A DNA stretch of 64,000 nucleotides from the NCBI RefSeq assembly GCF_002291425.1, contig NZ_CP014136.1:2790001-2854000 (forward strand), given 5' to 3'. Within the stretch, counting starts at the first letter, position 1. Each line of letters begins with the position of its first letter. A program made the position numbers and the translations under genes. Below the pieces are notes generated by a model. That model was given only the letters and a program-made list of their open reading frames with translations, did no database searches and was not told the origin of the DNA. Positions 18,265 through 28,318 of the stretch are shown here, one piece after another. Source of the DNA: Gibbsiella quercinecans. Lineage in GTDB: Bacteria > Pseudomonadota > Gammaproteobacteria > Enterobacterales > Enterobacteriaceae.

Positions 18265-19902
18265 ATGGCGAGTTATTTCATTGGCGTAGATGTTGGCACC
18301 GGAAGTGCGCGCGCAGGCGTATTCGATCTTAACGGGCATATGGTCGGGCAAGCCAGCAGGGCTATCGAGCTGTACCGCCCGAAGGCGGATTTTGTCGAAC
18401 AGTCTTCAGACAATATCTGGCAGGCGGTGTGCAACGCGGTGCGTGATGCCGTCAACCAGGCTGATATCAACCCGATCCAGGTGAAAGGGCTGGGGTTCGA
18501 CGCCACCTGCTCGCTGGTGGTGCTGGATAAAGAAGGCAAGCCGCTGACCGTTAGCCCGTCCGGCCGTACCGAGCAGAATATCATCGTGTGGATGGATCAC
18601 CGGGCGATCGCCCAGGCTGAGCGTATCAACGCCACCAAACATCGGGTGCTGGATTTTGTCGGCGGCATTATCTCGCCGGAAATGCAAACGCCGAAAATGC
18701 TCTGGCTGAAGCAACACATGCCCACCACTTGGGCCAATGCCGGCTACCTATTCGATCTGCCGGATTTCCTCACCTGGCGCGCCACCCAAGACGCCACCCG
18801 CTCATTGTGCTCAACCGTGTGTAAATGGACCTACCTCGGCCATGAACAGCGTTGGGAAAAAAGCTATTTCAAGCAGATTGGGCTGGAAGACGTGCTGGAA
18901 CACGACGCAGCAAAAATCGGCAGTGATGTGAAAATAATGGGCGAGCCGCTGGGCCACGGCCTGACCGTACGCGCCGCCGGCGAAATGGGTCTGATCGCCG
19001 GCACTGCCGTCAGCGTCTCCATCATTGATGCTCACGCCGGGACGCTGGGCACCATTGGCGCCACCGGGGTTTCCGGCGAAGTGGCGGATTTCGATCGACG
19101 GATCGCGTTAATCGGCGGCACCTCCACCGGGCATATGGCGATGTCGCGCACCGCGCGCTTTATTAGTGGCGTATGGGGCCCTTATTATTCCGCCATTTTG
19201 CCGGGCTACTGGCTGAACGAAGGCGGGCAGTCAGCCACCGGGGCGCTTATCGATCACGTCATTCAGTCACATCCGTGCTATCCGGAGCTGCTGGCGCAGG
19301 CCAAAACCGGCGGGAAAACCATCTATGAAGTCTTGAACGCGTTGCTGAAACGTATGGCGGGCGAGCCGGAGCATATCGCCTTCCTGACCCGGGATATCCA
19401 TATGCTGCCCTATTTCCACGGCAACCGTTCGCCGCGCGCCAACCCAACCTTAACGGGCGTCCTGACCGGGTTAAAACTTTCACGCACGCCGGAAGACATG
19501 GCGCTGCACTACCTGGCGGCGATTCAGGCGATCGCGCTGGGCACGCGCCATATCATTGAGACCATGAACCAGAGCGGCTACAGCATTGATACCATCATGG
19601 CCAGCGGCGGCGGCACCAAAAATCCGATCTTCGTGCAGGAGCACGCGAATGCGACCGGTTGCGCGATGCTCTTGCCCGAAGAGAGTGAAGCGATGTTATT
19701 GGGCGGCGCCATGATGGGCACCGTTGCCGCCGGGGTATTTGACACGCTGCCGGAGGCGATGAATGCCATGAGCCGCATCGGTAAAACCGTCACGCCGCAG
19801 ACCAATAGCATTAAGCAGTATTACGATCGCAAATACCGTGTTTTTCATGAGTTGTACCATGACCACATGAAATATCGCCAACTGATGCAGGAGGGGGCAT
19901 GA
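18265..19902 (+). CDS. FGGY-family pentulose kinase, D-ribulokinase type
   Basis: A 545-residue cytoplasmic sugar kinase of the FGGY family, of the YpCarbK / human FGGY / yeast YDR109C branch. The phosphate-binding start is YFIGVDVGTGSARAGVFD. Residues 81-85 are TCSLV, the signature reported for D-ribulokinases of this branch. Later come SIIDAHAGTLG with the likely catalytic Asp, and ASGGGTKNPIFVQ of the C-terminal ATP-binding lobe. It would turn D-ribulose, or a close ketose, into the 5-phosphate. The ATG at 18265 has GAGGAG upstream, 11 bp after the permease gene. The next gene overlaps its stop by 4 bp. Ribulokinase is inferred from the motif and branch; the real substrate could be another pentulose. 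Confidence 0.88.
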   Translation: MASYFIGVDVGTGSARAGVFDLNGHMVGQASRAIELYRPKADFVEQSSDNIWQAVCNAVRDAVNQADINPIQVKGLGFDATCSLVVLDKEGKPLTVSPSGRTEQNIIVWMDHRAIAQAERINATKHRVLDFVGGIISPEMQTPKMLWLKQHMPTTWANAGYLFDLPDFLTWRATQDATRSLCSTVCKWTYLGHEQRWEKSYFKQIGLEDVLEHDAAKIGSDVKIMGEPLGHGLTVRAAGEMGLIAGTAVSVSIIDAHAGTLGTIGATGVSGEVADFDRRIALIGGTSTGHMAMSRTARFISGVWGPYYSAILPGYWLNEGGQSATGALIDHVIQSHPCYPELLAQAKTGGKTIYEVLNALLKRMAGEPEHIAFLTRDIHMLPYFHGNRSPRANPTLTGVLTGLKLSRTPEDMALHYLAAIQAIALGTRHIIETMNQSGYSIDTIMASGGGTKNPIFVQEHANATGCAMLLPEESEAMLLGGAMMGTVAAGVFDTLPEAMNAMSRIGKTVTPQTNSIKQYYDRKYRVFHELYHDHMKYRQLMQEGA

Positions 19903-20501
19903 GCGAGCCGGAATGGCAGCGTGCCGTCGATGCCTGGGCGGTTTACAGCCGTGAGTTGGCGCAGCTGCCACAGCGGATTGACGCCGCAACCTGGCAACAG
20001 TTGATCGCGAAGCTCAGCGGTTGTAAAGGCAAGATTGCCGTCAGCGGTGTGGGCACATCCGGCATCGCCGCGCGCAAGGTTGCCCATATGTTGGCCTGTG
20101 TGGAGCGGCCGGCAATCTATCTGAATGCCACCGATGCGGCGCACGGCGATTTGGGTTTTTTGCGCAGCGAAGATTTGATGATTTTGATCTCGCGCGGCGG
20201 TAATTCGGAAGAGCTTGCACGCCTGCTGCCCACGCTGAACGCCAAGGGCGTGCCAATTATCAGCGTCACTGAAAATCTTGATTCCGCTATCGCCCGTGCG
20301 GCGCAGCTGACGATCAAAACCGGGGTGGAAAAGGAGATAGATCCGCTGAATATGCTGGCAACGACGTCAATTGTGCTGGTATTGGCAATCTTTGACGCCG
20401 CCTGCGCCTGCCTGATGGCGCGCAATGGTTATGATAAACAAACCCTGCTGGCGGTGCACCCCGGCGGGAATGTGGGCAAAAGCCTGCGGGAAGGCCGCTA
20501 G
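19899..20501 (+). CDS. Stand-alone SIS-domain sugar-phosphate isomerase
   Basis: A 200-residue SIS-fold protein resembling the N-terminal isomerase domain of KdsD/GutQ/KpsF but without their CBS pair. Conserved pieces are KIAVSGVGTSG (sugar-phosphate site), AAHGDLG with His82, ILISRGGNSEE, VEKEIDPL with Glu146, and AVHPGGNVGKSL with His187. In KdsD the first motif is MGMGKSG with an active-site Lys; here Thr53 stands in its place. It probably interconverts an aldose or keto-sugar phosphate made by the neighbouring kinase; arabinose-5-phosphate isomerase and 6-phospho-3-hexuloisomerase are both possible. The ATG overlaps the kinase stop (ATGA) and has GAGGGGG before it. It converges on malT with an 11-bp gap. 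Confidence 0.82.
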   Translation: MSEPEWQRAVDAWAVYSRELAQLPQRIDAATWQQLIAKLSGCKGKIAVSGVGTSGIAARKVAHMLACVERPAIYLNATDAAHGDLGFLRSEDLMILISRGGNSEELARLLPTLNAKGVPIISVTENLDSAIARAAQLTIKTGVEKEIDPLNMLATTSIVLVLAIFDAACACLMARNGYDKQTLLAVHPGGNVGKSLREGR

Positions 20502-20512
20502 CGGCCCTTCAC

Positions 20513-23227
20513 CTAGGCGCCATAGCCCATCATCCGCAGCAACTGCTGGGCCTGCTGCACGGCTTCCTGCCGGTGGGCGACGCCCAGCTTTTGGTACAAA
20601 TTGCGGATGTGGGTTTTGATGGTGGTCGCGGCCACGGCCAGTTCACCGGCGATTTGATCGTTACTGTAACCGGAGTAAATCAGCCCCAGCACCTGCCATT
20701 CCCGCTGGGTGAGCGGGCTGGTGCGAATCAGCTCCGGCACCTGCGGGTGCGTCAGCAGCTTTTCAACAAAGTTCTCATCGAAGTGGGCAAACTTGTGCCG
20801 GTGGTGCTGGTTAATGTCGCGCAGGATACGCTGGGCTCGGTGTTGTTCCAGCTCCGGCAGGGTATTGAGCTGAATCAACTGGCGCAGCTGTTGCGCCATG
20901 GCTTCCCCTTCAATCACAAAATGGCTGATAAAGCCGGTGCGGTTAGCCAACGACAGCGACTCGATCAATACCCGCTGGGCGTCATTCTTGCGCTCCATCT
21001 GCCAATAGAGCTGGTTGCTCAACAACAGGTTGCGGTTAAGATCGCTTGAGAGCCGCAGGCGGCGGGCGTTGTCGTTCAGCTCATCCAGCACCACCTCCGC
21101 TTCTTCATACTGCCCGAGCAGGATCTGCACGCGGGCGATATTGCGCCACTGGCCCTGCATAAAATGGTTATTGGCCATACCCGGCTTTTCGGTGTGGCGT
21201 AACCAGTTGGCGGCCGCTTGGGTATCGCCGGTCATCTGCCAGTAAATCACGCGCGGCTTGTCTGCGTTGGTCAGCCAGTCGCGATGGTATTGCGAGCCGT
21301 GCAGCAGCGCCTCGCAGCGTTGCAGGTGGGCATTGGCGTTGTCCAGATCGCCCCGGGCCAGCGAGCATTTCGCCAGCATGGCAAGGCACTGCAACTGCTG
21401 CTGCGGCTGATAGTTGCTAAGCACTTTCAGCCCTTCACGCGCCGCTTCCTCGGCTTCGTCCAGCCGTGACCACGACCACAGGATCTGCGAGCGGATGCGC
21501 AGCAGGAATTCGTGCATCGGCAACTGTTCCAGGTGCTGCTCGCGCACCAGCTCAAAGGCTTTATCCTGGGTTTCGTAGGCGGCCTGCAAGAACCCCTGGG
21601 CGATCAGAATTTCACTTTGCTGCAGCAGCGCCCACAGCGCGTAGTGGTAGGCGTGATGGCGGCGCGCCATTTGCTCGGTTTGCTGCATCATCGGCAGCGC
21701 CCGCGCCAGTTCCCCTTTGCAGTGGTGCACTTCGCCGGTGACCGAGGTGGCGACAATGCGGCTGTAGTAGCTGGAAAGCGGCAGGAATTTTAACGCTTCG
21801 GCGGCCAACCGCTCGGCCTCTTCCGGTTTGCCGGCGTTAATCGCCACCTGCGCGCGCAGGGCGTTGAATTCCGCATGCAGCGTTGGGTTGATCTCAATCT
21901 TGTGCTCAAGCATTGCCTGCTCGGCGCGTTCAAGCTGGGTATTCACCTCGTTATAGCGGTGCTGGCTTTGCGCCAGCCAGGCTTGCAGCAACGCCAACTT
22001 GGGGTTTTGGATCAGGCGCTCATACGGCAGGGCATTCAGGCACTCTTCCAACAGGGCCAGCTCCGAGTGGTGGAACAGCGACCAGGCGTGCTGCAGCAGG
22101 ATATCCCGCAGCATGCTGACGTCGCTGGCGGCTAACGCATGGTGAATGGCCTCCGCCGGGTAGCCGAGCGCCAGCCAGCCTTCAGCCGCCGCACGGTGCA
22201 GGCCGGGCAGCTCCATCGCCAGTTCCCACTGGCAGCGCTGGCGCAGGAAAGAGGCGAACAGCGGGTGAAAGTTGAACCATTCACCGGTGTCGTCCATCCG
22301 GTGGATAAACAGCCCCTGGCGTTCCAACTCTTCCAGGCGCTGCTGGCCGTTGTCTTCCCCCGTCAGCCGGACGATCAGCGCATCATTCATCGAGCGCAGC
22401 ACGGAACAGCGCAATAAAAAGGCGCGGGTTGCGGGATCAACGTGGTCGAGCACTTCGTCGACCAGATAGTCGGTCAGGTGGCTGGCGTTGAGCCCGGCCA
22501 GCCGTTTGGCGGAAAGCTGGGCGGAGGAGGTGGCCTGGCGGGCGGAAAGGGCGATCAGCTGCAGTGCGGTGGCCCAGCCTTCAACTTCATCGCACAGGCG
22601 GCTGCTGTCGTGCTGCTCCAGCGGCATGGACAAACGGCAATCAAAGAACTGCTTGGCTTCCTGATGGTTGAATGCCAACTGTAGGCTGCTCAGTTCCAGT
22701 AACTGATCGCGAACGCGCAGGTTGGCGATGCCAAGCGGCGGCAGCGTGCGCGACAGCAGCATCAGCGTCATGTTTTCCGGCTGGTGACGCAGGAAAAAGC
22801 GCATCGCCTCGTGGATGATGTCGTTGGTGATCAGATGGTAGTCGTCAATCACCAGATACAGCGGCTGGTGCCAGGTCGAAAGCTCAATAAACAGTTGGCC
22901 GAACAGCGCGGGCAGGCTGGCATATTGGTGTTTTTGGCTCAGCGCTTCGCTTTTCACGCAGTGGCCGCCAGTGGCCTGTTGCAGGGCGGCGATCAGATAG
23001 CTGGCAAAGCGCTCGGGTTGGTTGTCGCTTTCGTCCAGTGAATACCAGCCCAAATCCGCTTTGCCCGCGGCCCATTGGGCCACTAACGTTGTTTTCCCAT
23101 AGCCGGCCGGGCAGTTGACCAACGTCAGGCGATAGTTGGCCGCACTGGCCAACTTTGCCAGCAGGCGATTGCGCACCACGGTATTTTGCAGCCGTACCGG
23201 ACGGCTCAGTTTTGAAGGGATCAGCAT
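20513..23227 (-). CDS. malT: Maltose regulon transcriptional activator MalT
   Basis: A 904-residue STAND ATPase activator (E. coli 901). The N-terminal ATP-binding domain has Walker [12 protein letters not shown] (about 39-49) and [11 protein letters not shown] as Walker B. A winged-helix and superhelical TPR-like region follow, where maltotriose binds, and a LuxR-type helix-turn-helix ends the protein ([20 protein letters not shown] and on). MalT with ATP and maltotriose binds MalT boxes and activates maltodextrin genes, including the divergent malPQ next to it. The start at 23227 has no strong ribosome site, as is also known for E. coli malT. A CRP-like half-site upstream may give catabolite control. 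Confidence 0.97.
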   Translation of the reverse strand: MLIPSKLSRPVRLQNTVVRNRLLAKLASAANYRLTLVNCPAGYGKTTLVAQWAAGKADLGWYSLDESDNQPERFASYLIAALQQATGGHCVKSEALSQKHQYASLPALFGQLFIELSTWHQPLYLVIDDYHLITNDIIHEAMRFFLRHQPENMTLMLLSRTLPPLGIANLRVRDQLLELSSLQLAFNHQEAKQFFDCRLSMPLEQHDSSRLCDEVEGWATALQLIALSARQATSSAQLSAKRLAGLNASHLTDYLVDEVLDHVDPATRAFLLRCSVLRSMNDALIVRLTGEDNGQQRLEELERQGLFIHRMDDTGEWFNFHPLFASFLRQRCQWELAMELPGLHRAAAEGWLALGYPAEAIHHALAASDVSMLRDILLQHAWSLFHHSELALLEECLNALPYERLIQNPKLALLQAWLAQSQHRYNEVNTQLERAEQAMLEHKIEINPTLHAEFNALRAQVAINAGKPEEAERLAAEALKFLPLSSYYSRIVATSVTGEVHHCKGELARALPMMQQTEQMARRHHAYHYALWALLQQSEILIAQGFLQAAYETQDKAFELVREQHLEQLPMHEFLLRIRSQILWSWSRLDEAEEAAREGLKVLSNYQPQQQLQCLAMLAKCSLARGDLDNANAHLQRCEALLHGSQYHRDWLTNADKPRVIYWQMTGDTQAAANWLRHTEKPGMANNHFMQGQWRNIARVQILLGQYEEAEVVLDELNDNARRLRLSSDLNRNLLLSNQLYWQMERKNDAQRVLIESLSLANRTGFISHFVIEGEAMAQQLRQLIQLNTLPELEQHRAQRILRDINQHHRHKFAHFDENFVEKLLTHPQVPELIRTSPLTQREWQVLGLIYSGYSNDQIAGELAVAATTIKTHIRNLYQKLGVAHRQEAVQQAQQLLRMMGYGA

Positions 23228-23543
23228 AGTTTTTCAGACGCCCGTTGCGTTTTACGCAGCCGTTAACCTGCCCAAAGGTATGTATTACATCGCCATTCCC
23301 AAGAGAGTGGCCCGCAACACATTATTTTATTATTCACTTAACTTCCGACAACGTTACACGTATTGCAACAAGCTTCCTGCATCGCTTGGAGTTAAGTTGC
23401 TGCCGATCACACTTTTTTACGTTTATGTCCGCCGGCGAGCGGTGCCGTTTTCCCTACTTTTTTCAGGGTGAAACGGGCGCTGTGTGCAAAAATCCAGCAA
23501 TGCGCACAACTATGCTAACGTTAATAGAGCATATTGTCCGTTT

Positions 23544-23566
23544 GCCGCCGCCCACGGCGGCTTTTT
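23544..23566 (+). terminator. Intrinsic terminator upstream of malP with no gene before it
   Basis: GCCGCC / GGCGGC stem, 6-nt loop GCCCAC, then TTTTT on the plus strand. It lies inside the malT-malP intergenic region, before the MalT boxes, so it cannot end a known gene; it may end a short leader or small RNA, or insulate malPQ from antisense readthrough from the malT side. Confidence 0.6.
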
Positions 23567-23621
23567 GCTGCACTCAGGGGGCAAAAAGTGCCTGCGATCA
23601 CAATTTTAGCTACGCCCCAAT

Positions 23622-23631
23622 CCTCCTCCCC
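23622..23631 (-). promoter_or_regulatory. MalT box
   Basis: The minus strand reads GGGGAGGAGG, an exact match to the MalT consensus GGGGA(T/G)GAGG, about 90 bp upstream of the malP start. A second, imperfect plus-strand box (CGGGATGATG, 23646-23655, 8 of 10) follows; MalT normally binds several boxes cooperatively. Confidence 0.75.
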
Positions 23632-23721
23632 AGCTAATCCCCAGGCGGGATGATGCTCTCATGCGCGCTCCCCGGCACGATAACCCCAAATTGGCCCACT
23701 TACAGGATAGAGAGTTTCCCT

Positions 23722-26130
23722 ATGTCACAGCCTACGCTTAAAAAGGATGCCTTTGTTGCGGCATTGACTCGTCAATGGCAGCGCTTTGGCCTGGATGCCG
23801 CAGAGCAGATGACCCAGCACCAGTGGTGGCAGGCGGTCAGCGCCGCGCTGGCGGAACAACTGGCGGCTCAGCCGGCGCCGCGCACGCGCAGCAGCAAAAC
23901 GCTGCGCCACGTGAACTATATCTCTATGGAGTTCCTGATTGGCCGCCTGACGGCAAACAACCTGATTAACCTGGGCTGGTACGATACCGTGGAAGGCGTG
24001 CTGGCGAAGGAAGGGATCGCGCTGGCGGATTTGCTGGAGCAGGAAACCGATCCGGCGTTGGGCAACGGGGGATTAGGGCGCCTGGCGGCCTGTTTTCTTG
24101 ATTCTATGGCCACGGTGGAACAGCCTGCCACCGGCTATGGGCTGAATTATCAGTATGGTCTGTTCCGCCAGTCGTTCAGCGGCGGCCAACAGCAGGAAGC
24201 GCCGGACGATTGGCAGCGTGAAAGCTACCCGTGGTTCCGTCACAATGCCGCGCTCAGCGTGGACGTGGGCGTTGGCGGCAAGCTTGAAAAGCAAGCGGAT
24301 GGCCGCGAGCTGTGGCACCCGGCGTTTACCCTGCGCGGAGAAGCCTGGGACTTGCCGGTATTGGGCTACCGCAACGGCGTGGCCCAGCCGCTTCGTCTGT
24401 GGCAGGCTACCCATGCGCACCCGTTCAATCTGGGTGATTTCAACGACGGCAAGTTCCTGCAGGCAGAGAAACAGGGCGTTGAAGCCGCCAAACTGACCAA
24501 AGTGCTCTACCCCAATGACAATCACCAGGCCGGCAAACGCCTGCGCCTGATGCAGCAATATTTCCAGTGCGCCTGCTCCGTAGCGGACATTCTGCGCAAA
24601 CACCATCAGGCAGGGCGCAAGCTGGAAGATCTGCCCAAATATGAAGTGATCCAGCTCAACGATACCCACCCCACCATCGCCATCCCGGAACTGCTGCGCA
24701 TCCTGCTTGATGAGCACCAATTGAGCTGGGATGCCGCCTGGGCGATCACCAGTAAAACCTTCGCCTATACCAACCACACGCTGATGCCGGAAGCGTTGGA
24801 ATGCTGGGACGAAAAACTGGTGCGCAGCCTGCTGCCGCGCCATTTTTCCATCATCAAACAGATTAACGCCAACTTCAAAACGTTGGTCGATAAGCACTGG
24901 CCGAACGATAAAGCCGTATGGGCCAAGCTGGCGGTCCATCACGACAAACAGGTGCGTATGGCTAACCTGTGCGTGGTAAGTGGTTTCGCCGTCAACGGCG
25001 TAGCGCAACTGCATTCGGATCTGGTGGTGAAGGATCTGTTCCCGGAATACCACCAACTGTGGCCGGAAAAGTTCCACAACGTGACCAACGGCATCACGCC
25101 GCGCCGCTGGCTGAAACAGTGCAACCCCGCGCTGTCGGGCCTGATCGATGAAACGCTGAAGGTGGAGTGGGCGAATAATCTGGATGCACTACAAGGGTTG
25201 GAAAAATACGCCGACGATGCCGGCTTCCGCCAGCGCTATCAGCAGATTAAGTACGATAACAAAGTGGCGCTGGCCAGCTATGTGCACAGCGTTATGGGCT
25301 TGACGCTGAACCCGGATGCCATTTTCGATGTGCAGATTAAACGCCTGCACGAATACAAGCGCCAACACCTCAACCTGCTGCATATCCTGTCGCTGTACCG
25401 CCAGCTGCGCGATAACCCGCAATTGGATATCGTGCCACGGGTATTTTTATTCGGCGCCAAGGCCGCGCCGGGCTATTACCTGGCGAAAAACATCATCTAT
25501 GCCATCAATCAGGTGGCCGAGGTGATCAATAACGATCCGTTGGTGCAGGATCGGATCAAAGTGGTGTTCATTCCCGATTACCGCGTGTCGGTGGCGGAAT
25601 TGATGATCCCGGCGGCGGATATTTCCGAGCAAATTTCCACTGCGGGCAAAGAAGCCTCCGGCACCGGCAACATGAAGCTGGCGCTGAATGGGGCGTTGAC
25701 CGTCGGCACGTTGGACGGCGCCAACGTTGAGATTGCCGAGCAGGTTGGCCAGGAGAACATTTTCATCTTCGGCAACACGGTGGAACAAGTGAAGGCGTTG
25801 CAGGCGAAGGGCTATGATCCGCTCACCTACCGCAAGAAGAATAAACACCTGAAAGCGATCCTGGACGAACTGGCCTGCGGCCTGTTCAGCCACGGCGACA
25901 AACACGCCTTTGACATGCTGCTGCACAGTCTGCTGGCCGGCGGCGATCCGTACCTGGTGTTGGCGGACTTTGCCGATTATTGCCAGGCTCAACAGCAAGT
26001 CGATCAGCTGTATCGCAACCGTGACGAATGGACGCGCCGTACCATCCTTAACACCGCACGCGTTGGCATGTTCAGTTCGGATCGCGCGATCCGTGATTAT
26101 CAACAGCGTATCTGGCAGGCCAAACGTTAA
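23722..26130 (+). CDS. malP: Maltodextrin phosphorylase
   Basis: An 802-residue glycogen-phosphorylase-family enzyme (E. coli 797) that splits alpha-1,4 maltodextrins with phosphate to release glucose 1-phosphate in the cytoplasm. Family landmarks include [31 protein letters not shown], the sugar-binding HEYKRQHLN, and the pyridoxal-phosphate site [20 protein letters not shown], whose Lys carries the cofactor. The start at 23722 (MSQPTLKK) matches the family; an in-frame ATG at 23650 overlaps the promoter and is rejected. malQ follows after 9 bp, forming the malPQ operon under MalT. Confidence 0.97.
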   Translation: MSQPTLKKDAFVAALTRQWQRFGLDAAEQMTQHQWWQAVSAALAEQLAAQPAPRTRSSKTLRHVNYISMEFLIGRLTANNLINLGWYDTVEGVLAKEGIALADLLEQETDPALGNGGLGRLAACFLDSMATVEQPATGYGLNYQYGLFRQSFSGGQQQEAPDDWQRESYPWFRHNAALSVDVGVGGKLEKQADGRELWHPAFTLRGEAWDLPVLGYRNGVAQPLRLWQATHAHPFNLGDFNDGKFLQAEKQGVEAAKLTKVLYPNDNHQAGKRLRLMQQYFQCACSVADILRKHHQAGRKLEDLPKYEVIQLNDTHPTIAIPELLRILLDEHQLSWDAAWAITSKTFAYTNHTLMPEALECWDEKLVRSLLPRHFSIIKQINANFKTLVDKHWPNDKAVWAKLAVHHDKQVRMANLCVVSGFAVNGVAQLHSDLVVKDLFPEYHQLWPEKFHNVTNGITPRRWLKQCNPALSGLIDETLKVEWANNLDALQGLEKYADDAGFRQRYQQIKYDNKVALASYVHSVMGLTLNPDAIFDVQIKRLHEYKRQHLNLLHILSLYRQLRDNPQLDIVPRVFLFGAKAAPGYYLAKNIIYAINQVAEVINNDPLVQDRIKVVFIPDYRVSVAELMIPAADISEQISTAGKEASGTGNMKLALNGALTVGTLDGANVEIAEQVGQENIFIFGNTVEQVKALQAKGYDPLTYRKKNKHLKAILDELACGLFSHGDKHAFDMLLHSLLAGGDPYLVLADFADYCQAQQQVDQLYRNRDEWTRRTILNTARVGMFSSDRAIRDYQQRIWQAKR

Positions 26131-26139
26131 GGAGAACGC

Positions 26140-28233
26140 ATGGAGCGTAAAGGTATTGAGCAGGCGGCGGTGCGGGCGGGTATTGCTGCCGACTTCGTCA
26201 ATGCCCATGGCAAGCTGCAGGCCATTGGGCATGAAACCAAACGTAAACTGCTGGCGGCGATGAATCAGCAGCAGGCCGTGTCCGGCGCGGCACAAACCGC
26301 GCCGTTGCCGACGGTGAAAGTGTTTCACGCCGGCAGCCCGATCGCGCTGCCGCTGACGGGCGGCGGCGAATACCACTGGCAACTGGTGCTTGAAGATGGC
26401 GGCCAACGGCAGGGGCGCGCCCGGGCGAGCAAGACCTTGACGCTGCCGGATAACCTGCCGTTGGGCTACCACCAACTGACGTTGGCGCAGGGGGAACAGC
26501 AATGGGCGTGCCGGCTGATCGTCGCGCCGCAACGCTGCTTTGAGCCAGATAGCCTGCAGGCGGGGAAAAAGCTGTGGGGGGCTTGTGTTCAGTTATACAC
26601 CTTGCGCTCTGAGCACAACTGGGGCATCGGGGACTTTGGCGATCTGCAACGGATGGTGGTGGAAGTGGGTGGGCGCGGCGGGGCGTTTGTCGGCCTTAAC
26701 CCGATTCACGCGCTGTATCCGGCCAACCCGGAAAGCGCCAGCCCCTACAGCCCGTCATCCCGGCGCTGGCTGAACGTGATTTATATTGATGTGAATGCGG
26801 TGGAGGATTTCCAGCGCAGCGCAGCGGCCCAAAAGTGGTGGAAGAAAACGGCCACCCAAACACAGTTGCACGCGGCACGCAGCAGTGACTGGGTGGATTA
26901 CAGCGCGGTGACTCGCCTGAAGCTGGCGGCGCTGAAGCTGGCTTTTCCACTGTTTTTAGCGCGCAGCGCGGATGATCCATTAAAACAGGCTTTCGATACC
27001 TTTGTTGCCGCCGGCGGCGCTAGCCTGTATCAGCAGGCGGTGTTCGATGCGTTACACGCTCATCTGTGCGCGGAGGATGGCGCCATGTGGGGCTGGCCGG
27101 CATGGCCAGCGGCATACCGCCAGGCGAACAGCGAAGCGGTCACGCAGTTTTGCCAACAGCATCAGGAAGAGGTGGCGTTTTATCAGTGGCTGCAATGGCT
27201 GGCCGCCAGCCAGTTTGATGCCTGCTTTCGTCTGAGCCAGCGGCAGCAGATGCCGATTGGGCTGTACCGCGATCTGGCGGTGGGCGTAGCCGAAGGCGGC
27301 GCGGAAACTTGGTGGGAGCGTGAACTGTATTGCCTGCAGGCTTCGGTCGGCGCGCCGCCCGACATTCTCGGCCCGTTGGGGCAGAACTGGGGCCTACCGC
27401 CGATGGATCCGCACGTGATGAGGGCGCGTGGCTACCAGCCGTTTATCGATCTGCTGCGAGCCAATATGACCAGCTGCGGCGCACTGCGTATCGATCACGT
27501 GATGGCGTTGCTGCGCCTGTGGTGGATCCCATATGGCGAAACGGCCGATCGCGGCGCCTATGTGCAATACCCGGTGGACGATCTGCTGGCGGTGCTGGCG
27601 TTGGAAAGCCAGCGGCACCGCTGCATGATCATCGGTGAAGACTTGGGCACCGTGCCGGTCGAGATCGTCAGCAAGCTGCGCGACAGCGGGGTTTACTCTT
27701 ACAAAGTGTTGTATTTCGAGCATGATGAAGAGAACCAGTTCCGGGCGCCGCAGGCTTACCCGGTGCAGGCGATGGCCACCATCACCACCCACGATCTGCC
27801 CACCTTGCGCGGCTATTGGCAAAGCGACGATTTGCATCTGGGGGAAAAGCTGGGGCTGTATCCGGATGCGCAGGTGCTGCGTGGGCTGTATGCCGAGCGC
27901 GACCGGGCCAAACAGGGCTTGCTTGATGGCCTGCATCGCTATGGCTGCGTGCCGCAGAAGGTGGGCAAACGCGCGGCAACGCTGGCCATGAGCCCGCTGC
28001 TGAACCGCGGCCTGCAGCGCTATATCGCCGATAGCGCCAGTGCGTTGCTCGGCCTGCAGCCGGAAGACTGGCTGGACATGGCGGAGCCGGTGAATATTCC
28101 CGGCACCAGCAATCAGTACCCAAACTGGCGGCGGAAGCTGACGGATACGCTAGAGGCGATGTTTGCCGATCGGCAGGTGAACCGGTTACTGAAGGATTTG
28201 GATCGGCGGCGCCGGAAGGTGTCGGTGAGGTAG
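26140..28233 (+). CDS. malQ: 4-alpha-glucanotransferase (amylomaltase)
   Basis: A 697-residue cytoplasmic amylomaltase of glycoside hydrolase family 77 (E. coli 694). It moves glucan chains between maltodextrins, releasing glucose and making longer substrates for MalP. Seen are the family regions LYTLRSEHNWGIGDFGDL, GLNPIHALYPANPESASPYS, ALRIDHVMALLRLWWIP (the Asp here is the nucleophile), IIGEDLGTVP (the Glu is the acid/base) and TTHDLPTLRGYW. The N-terminal 100 or so residues are a separate small domain, as in E. coli. It starts 9 bp after malP with GGAGAACGC as ribosome site. Confidence 0.96.
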   Translation: MERKGIEQAAVRAGIAADFVNAHGKLQAIGHETKRKLLAAMNQQQAVSGAAQTAPLPTVKVFHAGSPIALPLTGGGEYHWQLVLEDGGQRQGRARASKTLTLPDNLPLGYHQLTLAQGEQQWACRLIVAPQRCFEPDSLQAGKKLWGACVQLYTLRSEHNWGIGDFGDLQRMVVEVGGRGGAFVGLNPIHALYPANPESASPYSPSSRRWLNVIYIDVNAVEDFQRSAAAQKWWKKTATQTQLHAARSSDWVDYSAVTRLKLAALKLAFPLFLARSADDPLKQAFDTFVAAGGASLYQQAVFDALHAHLCAEDGAMWGWPAWPAAYRQANSEAVTQFCQQHQEEVAFYQWLQWLAASQFDACFRLSQRQQMPIGLYRDLAVGVAEGGAETWWERELYCLQASVGAPPDILGPLGQNWGLPPMDPHVMRARGYQPFIDLLRANMTSCGALRIDHVMALLRLWWIPYGETADRGAYVQYPVDDLLAVLALESQRHRCMIIGEDLGTVPVEIVSKLRDSGVYSYKVLYFEHDEENQFRAPQAYPVQAMATITTHDLPTLRGYWQSDDLHLGEKLGLYPDAQVLRGLYAERDRAKQGLLDGLHRYGCVPQKVGKRAATLAMSPLLNRGLQRYIADSASALLGLQPEDWLDMAEPVNIPGTSNQYPNWRRKLTDTLEAMFADRQVNRLLKDLDRRRRKVSVR

Positions 28234-28245
28234 CGGGTGTTTAGC

Positions 28246-28276
28246 GCCGGAGCAGGGCAGGCCGCTCTGCTCCGGC
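28246..28276 (+). terminator. Terminator-like hairpin after malPQ
   Basis: A perfect 10-bp stem (GCCGGAGCAG / CTGCTCCGGC) begins 13 bp after the malQ stop; only a short T-run (AGTTT) follows. A second perfect 9-bp inverted repeat (CGCCCATGC / GCATGGGCG, 28289-28311) stands between it and nfuA and may serve the convergent gene. Confidence 0.6.
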
Positions 28277-28318
28277 AGTTTGCTCGCCCGCCCATGCACC
28301 AGGCATGGGCGCTGGCGG

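Larger units (their letters stand above)
23228..23721. promoter_or_regulatory. malT-malP divergent regulatory region
   Basis: 494 bp between divergent malT and malPQ. It holds a perfect MalT box, a weaker second box, CRP-like half-sites (TCACA at about 23407 and at about 23598), and an intrinsic terminator pointing towards malP. A 130-codon open frame through it resembles no protein I know and is rejected. Confidence 0.7.

Noticed and set aside
13701-20501. Reading the ABC operon as the AI-2 lsr system
   Set aside because: The binding protein is LsrB-like, but lsrK, lsrR, lsrF and lsrG are absent, and a ribulokinase-type kinase and a SIS isomerase are present instead.
23245-23637. 130-codon open frame in the malT-malP gap
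   Set aside because: It runs through a terminator and MalT box and has no family resemblance; the region is regulatory.
24073-25077. 334-codon open frame antisense to malP
   Set aside because: It mirrors the GC-rich codon use of malP, shows no protein features and no ribosome site of note; malP is clearly the real gene.
25447-26532. 361-codon open frame antisense to the malP-malQ junction
   Set aside because: It spans two well-supported genes on the other strand, and its His/Arg/Gln-rich composition is typical of a shadow frame.
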